NCBI GenBank assembly: GCA_020431945.1 | Contig: JAGQHH010000146.1 | Location: forward strand, 1 to 10,526 | Length of the DNA: 10,526 nucleotides | DNA from: Cyanobacteria bacterium HKST-UBA02 | Lineage (GTDB): Bacteria > Cyanobacteriota > Vampirovibrionia > Obscuribacterales > Obscuribacteraceae | Reading direction: 5' to 3' | Part shown: piece by piece, positions 6,695-10,526 of the stretch | Numbering within the stretch: the first letter of the stretch is position 1 | Layout of the letters: each line of letters begins with the position of its first letter | Position numbers and translations under genes: made by a program | The notes under the pieces: model-generated | What the model saw: the letters and a program-made list of their open reading frames with translations, nothing else | Told to the model about the DNA's origin: nothing | The model's database searches: none

Positions 6695-7336
6695 ATGCTG
6701 CGCCATATCAAAGGCAAAAAGTTTCTTCCCCTGATTATCCTGATTGGGCTGGCGGTACTTGCCGGAGGCACCAATGTCTTCAGCGACGCCCTGCAGAATC
6801 AGGTGGTGGAGGTGTTCCGCAAGTATCTGGAGCAACTCGTGCCCATGTCGGCGAACATCTTCGCCGGACTGCTCATTCTCAGCCTCATGTATGTGCTCTA
6901 CGACCCACTCACTGTCGGGGTCGACAGGGCTCTCGCGGCTACCAGTGCCAGCAACCGCGGCAAGGTCTTCGTGGCCCGCTCTCTTCGCCTGGCTTACTGG
7001 GTTGGAGCTGTGCTCATCGGAGTGAGCTTTATCGCCCCGGGGTTTTTCAGCAAGATTGCTCTGGGGGTAGGGCTACTGGGCGCCGCGCTCACGCTTGCTC
7101 TGCAGGGTCTGGCTAATGACCTGATTGCCGGCGTGATGCTGAGCTTCAGTCCCAAGGTCCAGGTGGGCGACGACATCGAGCTGGTCGGCTTGTCTGTCAA
7201 GGGCAAGGTGTCCGACATCGGCTATGTCATGACAGTGATCCAGGGTTCGGGGGAGCGTTTTTCCGTCCCGAACCGAGAGATCTGGTCCCGGGCTGTTCGC
7301 ACGAGCCTGCCTAAGAGCTCGATCATCCGGCCCTGA
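6695..7336 (+). CDS. Short MscS-family mechanosensitive channel
   Basis: A 213-residue inner-membrane protein of the MscS family, whose members open under membrane tension to release solutes on osmotic downshock. TM helices are visible at about 10-24, 52-70 and 98-115. They are followed by the pore helix region 119-150, rich in Gly and Ala (ALGVGLLGAALTLALQGLAN), and by the start of the beta domain (VQVGDDIELVG, 155-165; FSVPNREIW, 189-197). The family pattern of ALQ..aNDLIAGv then f..GD is clear. E. coli MscS is 286 residues; here the protein ends just after the beta domain, so the C-terminal alpha/beta vestibule is absent. The stop is followed at once by a strong terminator, so this looks like a natural end and not a frameshift. 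The start is set by GGAGAG 5 bases before the ATG. It is divergent from the MocR-type regulator. Confidence 0.88.
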   Translation: MLRHIKGKKFLPLIILIGLAVLAGGTNVFSDALQNQVVEVFRKYLEQLVPMSANIFAGLLILSLMYVLYDPLTVGVDRALAATSASNRGKVFVARSLRLAYWVGAVLIGVSFIAPGFFSKIALGVGLLGAALTLALQGLANDLIAGVMLSFSPKVQVGDDIELVGLSVKGKVSDIGYVMTVIQGSGERFSVPNREIWSRAVRTSLPKSSIIRP

Positions 7337-7356
7337 CAGGCACGTTCAGTCCTTAT

Positions 7357-7388
7357 GGCTGCTCCCGCCGGGGGCAGCCCCCTTTTTT
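7357..7388 (+). terminator. Intrinsic terminator after the MscS-like gene
   Basis: Arms 7357-7366 (GGCTGCTCCC) and 7370-7379 (GGGGGCAGCC) form a 10-bp GC-rich stem with one G-U pair and a 3-base loop. It is followed by CCC and a run of six T at 7383-7388. It starts 20 bp after the channel's stop and ends only 30 bp before the aminopeptidase start. Confidence 0.88.
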
Positions 7389-7418
7389 CCAACTTCAAAA
7401 GAAAAGGAAACCGTATAT

Positions 7419-8975
7419 ATGAAATTCTGGGTCAACAAATCCACCGATCTCAAGGGCGCCGGCGGTCAATTGCTGGTCGTCCCGTGTTTTTCCGGCGACT
7501 TCGCCGATGAAGTCGCTCTCGAGTCGCACTCCTTCGCTCAGATGAACGAGCTCACCGGCTCGAATCTTCTCAGCCAGGCCCGTGGCGAGGCTTTCGACGG
7601 CGCCAACGGCGCCCATGTGATGCAGTTCCTGGACGACCGCTTCGCCGCCGGCAAGGTCATGCTCCTTGGTCTGGGCAAGCGCAGTGCCGTCACTGCTGAC
7701 ACTCTGAAGGCGGCTTTCGCCTCGGCGTTCAAGCAGGTGAAGGCGAGCAAGGCTGCTGAAGTCACCTTCGACGCCAAGCCCATCCTCGCGGACGGGTTGT
7801 TCGGCGCCTACGAGCTGGGCCAGCTGCTGGCCATCAACGCCCGGGTCGTCGGTCACACCCTCAAGAACTACAAGACCAAGGCCGGCGGTGCCAAGGCCGA
7901 CGTCCGTCTCGACACCCTGCGGGTGCTCACCGAAGCCGAGCACCAGGATGACGTGAAGCGCGGTCTCTACGCCGGTCGCTCCATCGGCTACGGCGTCAAC
8001 CTCGCTCGCGACCTGATCACCACCCCGGCGGGCGAGCTCACCCCCATGCGTCTCATGGACGTGGCCAAGGGCATCGAGGCGCGCAGCCAGGGACTGGTGA
8101 AAGGCACCTATTACTGGGGCAAGCGCCTCAAGGAACTGGGCGCCAACGCGCTGATCGCCGTCGGGCAGGGCTCGGCGGAACCGCCGGTGCTCATCGAGCT
8201 CGACTACACCCCGCCCACCGGACCGACCAAGACCGTTCTCTGCCTGATCGGCAAGTCGGTCACTTTCGACTCCGGCGGTCTCGACCTCAAGCCCGCTGAG
8301 GGCATGCGCGAGATGAAGCGGGATATGTCGGGTGGTGCCACCGTTCTCGGTGCGCTGCAGGCGATCATCGACCTGAAGCTGCCCATCTCGGTGAAGGTCG
8401 TCATGGCTGCCACCGAGAACATGACCGGCTCCCGCGCTTACAAGCCCGGGGACGTGATCAAGAGCCTGAACGGTCTCACCATCGAGGTGGACAACACCGA
8501 CGCCGAAGGGCGGCTCACTCTGGCCGACGCCATCGAGTACGCCAAGCGTCGCAACGTTACGCACATGGTCGACTTCGCCACCCTCACCGGCGCCGTGGTC
8601 TCCATCGGCGGTGACGTGGGCGCTGCCTGCTTCGGCAACAACGCTCAGTTCACCAAGACGGTGCGCGAGACGGCGGCGAGCCAGGGCGAGAAGATGCTCG
8701 AGATGCCCATGTGGCCCGAGCTTCGCAGCCTGATCGACTCGGACATCGCCGACCTCAAGAACTCCGGCGGGCGTCTTGCCGGCTCCACCACCGCGGCGAT
8801 GTTCCTGAAGGAATTCGCCGGGGACGAGATCCCGTGGGTGCATGTGGACATCGCCGGCGTTGCTTTCCGTGGCCGCGAACTCGAGGGTCTGCCCAAGGGC
8901 GCTACCGGCTATGGCGTGCGCACGGCGGTGGCTCTCGCCTCGGTCCTCGCTCAGGAGGCTGCAGCTCAGAGCTGA
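7419..8975 (+). CDS. pepA: Leucyl aminopeptidase, peptidase family M17
   Basis: A 518-residue cytosolic two-metal aminopeptidase that removes N-terminal residues from peptides; family members are normally hexamers. The N-terminal macro-like domain covers about 1-165 and the catalytic domain about 180-510. The metal and catalytic residues are all present: K279 and D284 in IGKSVTFDSGGL, K291, D302 in MKRDMSGG, and D361, E363 and R365 in the signature NTDAEGRL (359-366). The usual KG of GKGITFDSGG is KS here, a small change next to the catalytic lysine. The length is normal for the family. The ATG at 7419 has AAGGAA about 9 bases upstream. Codons ending in C or G are used very strongly, more than in the neighbours, which suggests high expression. 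A terminator lies just before it and another just after, so it is probably a single-gene transcript. Confidence 0.96.
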   Translation: MKFWVNKSTDLKGAGGQLLVVPCFSGDFADEVALESHSFAQMNELTGSNLLSQARGEAFDGANGAHVMQFLDDRFAAGKVMLLGLGKRSAVTADTLKAAFASAFKQVKASKAAEVTFDAKPILADGLFGAYELGQLLAINARVVGHTLKNYKTKAGGAKADVRLDTLRVLTEAEHQDDVKRGLYAGRSIGYGVNLARDLITTPAGELTPMRLMDVAKGIEARSQGLVKGTYYWGKRLKELGANALIAVGQGSAEPPVLIELDYTPPTGPTKTVLCLIGKSVTFDSGGLDLKPAEGMREMKRDMSGGATVLGALQAIIDLKLPISVKVVMAATENMTGSRAYKPGDVIKSLNGLTIEVDNTDAEGRLTLADAIEYAKRRNVTHMVDFATLTGAVVSIGGDVGAACFGNNAQFTKTVRETAASQGEKMLEMPMWPELRSLIDSDIADLKNSGGRLAGSTTAAMFLKEFAGDEIPWVHVDIAGVAFRGRELEGLPKGATGYGVRTAVALASVLAQEAAAQS

Positions 8976-8990
8976 GCCCTGTCTCTGAGG

Positions 8991-9030
8991 GGCGCGTCGG
9001 TCACCACCGGTGGCCGGCGCGCCTTCTTTT
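8991..9030 (+). terminator. Intrinsic terminator after the leucyl aminopeptidase gene
   Basis: Arms 8991-9005 and 9009-9023 pair over 15 bp with two G-U pairs (core GGCGCG/CGCGCC) around a 3-base ACC loop. The T-rich tail TTCTTTT runs 9024-9030. It begins 15 bp after the stop codon. Confidence 0.9.
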
Positions 9031-9073
9031 ACCTGCCTTCTTCGCCTGCCTTCTGATAGAGTAATCTCGACTC

Positions 9074-9080
9074 AGGAGGG
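9074..9080 (+). promoter_or_regulatory. Consensus ribosome binding site of the M24 peptidase gene
   Basis: AGGAGGG ends 5 bases before the ATG at 9086. It is close to the perfect anti-16S match and fixes the start codon. Confidence 0.7.
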
Positions 9081-9085
9081 AAACC

Positions 9086-10189
9086 ATGAAAGAACGGCTG
9101 TCAAGACTGCGTAAGGCAATGGCGAAGGAGAAGCTGGCCGGTCTGCTCATTCGGGTAACCGAATCAGGGCAGTCGACCCAGCCGAACAATCAAAACGTCC
9201 TCTACCTGAGCGGTTTCGGCGGCTCTACAGCGGTCCTCCTGGTTACCGCCCGACAGGCTTTCATCGTTGCCGATGCCCGGTACTACGAGCGGGCTCGCCT
9301 CGAGGCTCCCCACTTCCGCCTGGTCAAGATGAAGCGGGGCGAAAAGGCGACAGCCTGCATCAATCGAGCCTTCAAGCTGGCTCGTCTCACGAAGAGGAGC
9401 AAAGTCGCCTTCGAGTCCAGCCGTTTGCCTCACGATGTCTATCTCGCCTGGAGCAAAGAGCTCGAAGCGAATCTCGTAGCTACCAACCATCTGGTGGAGC
9501 GCCTGAGACAGTACAAGGACGAGGTGGAGCTCAAATTCCTGGCGAAAGCCTGCCGCGCCACGAGCAAGGTCTACAACGAGGTGGCGGCATTGATCAAGCC
9601 CGGGATGAGAGAGGTCGACGTCGCTCTCGAGATCGACATGCGCCTGCGCAAGCATGGCGCCAGCGACAACAGCTTCTCGTCCATAGTCGCCAGCGGTCCC
9701 AATTCGGCCATTCCTCACCATGCCACGGGTAATCGTCGTCTCAAAGCAGGCGAGCCCGTGGTGATGGATTTCGGTGGCGTGTTCGATGGGGGCTATTGCT
9801 CGGATATCACTCGCACCGTTTTCGTCCCCGGCAAGAAGCCGAGCGCGAAGATGCGGGAGATCTACCAGATCGTGCTGGAAGCCAATCGCCAGGCGCGGCT
9901 GGCTCTCAAGCCCGGCGTCAAATACCGGGAGTACGACGAGGTGGCTCGCGACTATATCATCCGGCGAGGCTACGGCAAGTATTTCACCCACGGTCTGGGA
10001 CACAGTCTCGGACTGGAAGCCCATGACCCCTACGATTATGTCGGGGATCCCTTCGATGTCGGAGCCGTCGTCACAGACGAGCCAGGCATCTATATCGAGG
10101 GTGTCGGCGGAGTGCGTATCGAGGACGACCTGGTAGTCACCGAAAATGGTGCCCGTCGTCTGACCGGCGCACCTTACTGGAAGTTCTGA
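9086..10189 (+). CDS. Xaa-Pro aminopeptidase-like metallopeptidase, family M24
   Basis: A 367-residue cytosolic two-metal peptidase of the pita-bread fold, of the Xaa-Pro aminopeptidase/prolidase group that cleaves next to proline. A creatinase-type N-terminal domain covers about 1-133 (VLYLSGFGGS, 38-47; FIVADARYYERA, 59-70) and the catalytic M24 domain about 143-355. Expected metal ligands are present: D228 in VVMDFGG, D240 in YCSDITRT, H306 in GLGHSLGL, E332 in TDEPGIYI and E346 in RIEDD. H211 (IPHHA) and H313 (EAHD) fit the catalytic histidines. The first two aspartates are one residue further apart than the commonest pattern, a variant known in some family members. Its length suits the shorter PepQ/YqhT-like proteins and not the longer E. 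coli PepP. An excellent ribosome binding site fixes the start. It follows the M17 peptidase but is separated from it by a terminator, so an own promoter in 9031-9070 is likely. Confidence 0.93.
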   Translation: MKERLSRLRKAMAKEKLAGLLIRVTESGQSTQPNNQNVLYLSGFGGSTAVLLVTARQAFIVADARYYERARLEAPHFRLVKMKRGEKATACINRAFKLARLTKRSKVAFESSRLPHDVYLAWSKELEANLVATNHLVERLRQYKDEVELKFLAKACRATSKVYNEVAALIKPGMREVDVALEIDMRLRKHGASDNSFSSIVASGPNSAIPHHATGNRRLKAGEPVVMDFGGVFDGGYCSDITRTVFVPGKKPSAKMREIYQIVLEANRQARLALKPGVKYREYDEVARDYIIRRGYGKYFTHGLGHSLGLEAHDPYDYVGDPFDVGAVVTDEPGIYIEGVGGVRIEDDLVVTENGARRLTGAPYWKF

Positions 10190-10194
10190 AAGGC

Positions 10195-10526
10195 TCAGTC
10201 GAGACGGGCGCCGATCTCGGTAATCGCACCGATGATCTTTTCGATGAGCCCGTCCACATGCCCGACAGTGGTGCCGGTGACACCTCTTCGTTTGCGCTCC
10301 ACCAGCCAGTCCAGGAAGAGCAGACGCTCGAAAGCCTGGGCATAGGGCAGGGAGCGCTCGATGGCTTCCCTCCGGTAGCCGGACTCGTCGCAGTAAGCCT
10401 CGATGACGAGATCGCGGTGCTCTTTCAGGGCGCCGTTCTTATCGTGGTCGGAGGTGATGCTTGCCAGATCCAGCAGGGGAACGCCGATGATGGTGAACCA
10501 GGACCAGTCGATGATGAAGAACTTGC
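10195..10526 (-). CDS. Phosphotransferase (APH-fold kinase) family protein, C-terminal part
   Basis: The last 109 codons of a minus-strand gene that enters from the right edge. The visible part begins with KFFIIDWSWFTIIGVPLLDLA, split here as FFIIDW (metal-binding Asp equivalent to the DFG Asp) and GVPLLDLA. This is the typical C-lobe pattern of aminoglycoside-phosphotransferase-fold kinases (IDW..a..G.p..Dla). A helical C-terminal tail follows and ends in GARLD. The HGD catalytic loop and N lobe lie outside the window, so the substrate cannot be judged; family members act on aminoglycosides, choline, homoserine, sugars and others. The stop codon is 5 bp from the converging stop of the M24 peptidase gene, with no hairpin between them, so the two transcripts must overlap at their 3' ends. 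Confidence 0.72.
   Translation of the reverse strand, partial: KFFIIDWSWFTIIGVPLLDLASITSDHDKNGALKEHRDLVIEAYCDESGYRREAIERSLPYAQAFERLLFLDWLVERKRRGVTGTTVGHVDGLIEKIIGAITEIGARLD

Noticed and set aside
7395..8843. Long minus-strand open frame of 482 codons opposite the leucyl aminopeptidase gene
   Set aside because: It lies almost wholly antisense to a gene with all M17 catalytic motifs. Its His/Gly/Val/Leu-rich composition is what codon bias on the other strand produces, and it has no recognisable domain.
9164..10024. Minus-strand open frame of 286 codons opposite the M24 peptidase
   Set aside because: The plus strand has all metal ligands and a consensus ribosome binding site; the antisense frame has neither.

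Overview
The window is a moderately GC-rich piece of a bacterial chromosome. It carries ordinary accessory and housekeeping genes in both orientations. No rRNA, tRNA, CRISPR array, insertion sequence, integrase or phage gene was seen. The host cannot be fixed from the sequence. The sensor kinase and its response regulator remind me of two-component pairs in deep-branching relatives of cyanobacteria (Obscuribacterales/Melainabacteria type), but that is a weak impression from memory.

Left part (1-2498): a minus-strand two-component system. It has a membrane-bound PAS-containing histidine kinase followed 19 bp later by the receiver domain of a response regulator cut by the window edge. Divergent from the kinase is a 90-residue plus-strand orphan with an excellent ribosome binding site. 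A 20-bp near-perfect hairpin follows this orphan and lies between it and the convergent LRR gene.

Middle (2519-6313): a minus-strand pair made of a 369-residue protein of unknown function and, 12 bp behind it, a leucine-rich-repeat protein. The LRR protein has twelve LPxLP-type repeats of 20-21 residues. This pair is the least described part of the window. Upstream lies a 303-bp gap and then a MocR/PdxR-type regulator, a GntR winged helix fused to an aminotransferase fold. It keeps the PLP lysine but has lost two residues usually conserved in the PLP site.

Right part (6314-10526): a 381-bp intergenic region separates the regulator from a divergent, short MscS-like mechanosensitive channel, which ends in a strong intrinsic terminator. 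Then come an M17 leucyl aminopeptidase with its own terminator and an M24 Xaa-Pro aminopeptidase-like gene. Both peptidases probably serve peptide turnover, but the hairpin between them suggests separate transcripts. The window ends in the C-terminal part of a convergent, minus-strand aminoglycoside-phosphotransferase-fold kinase.

I do not see a defence system or other clear new multi-gene system. The best candidates for new biology are the unknown/LRR gene pair and the atypical MocR regulator.
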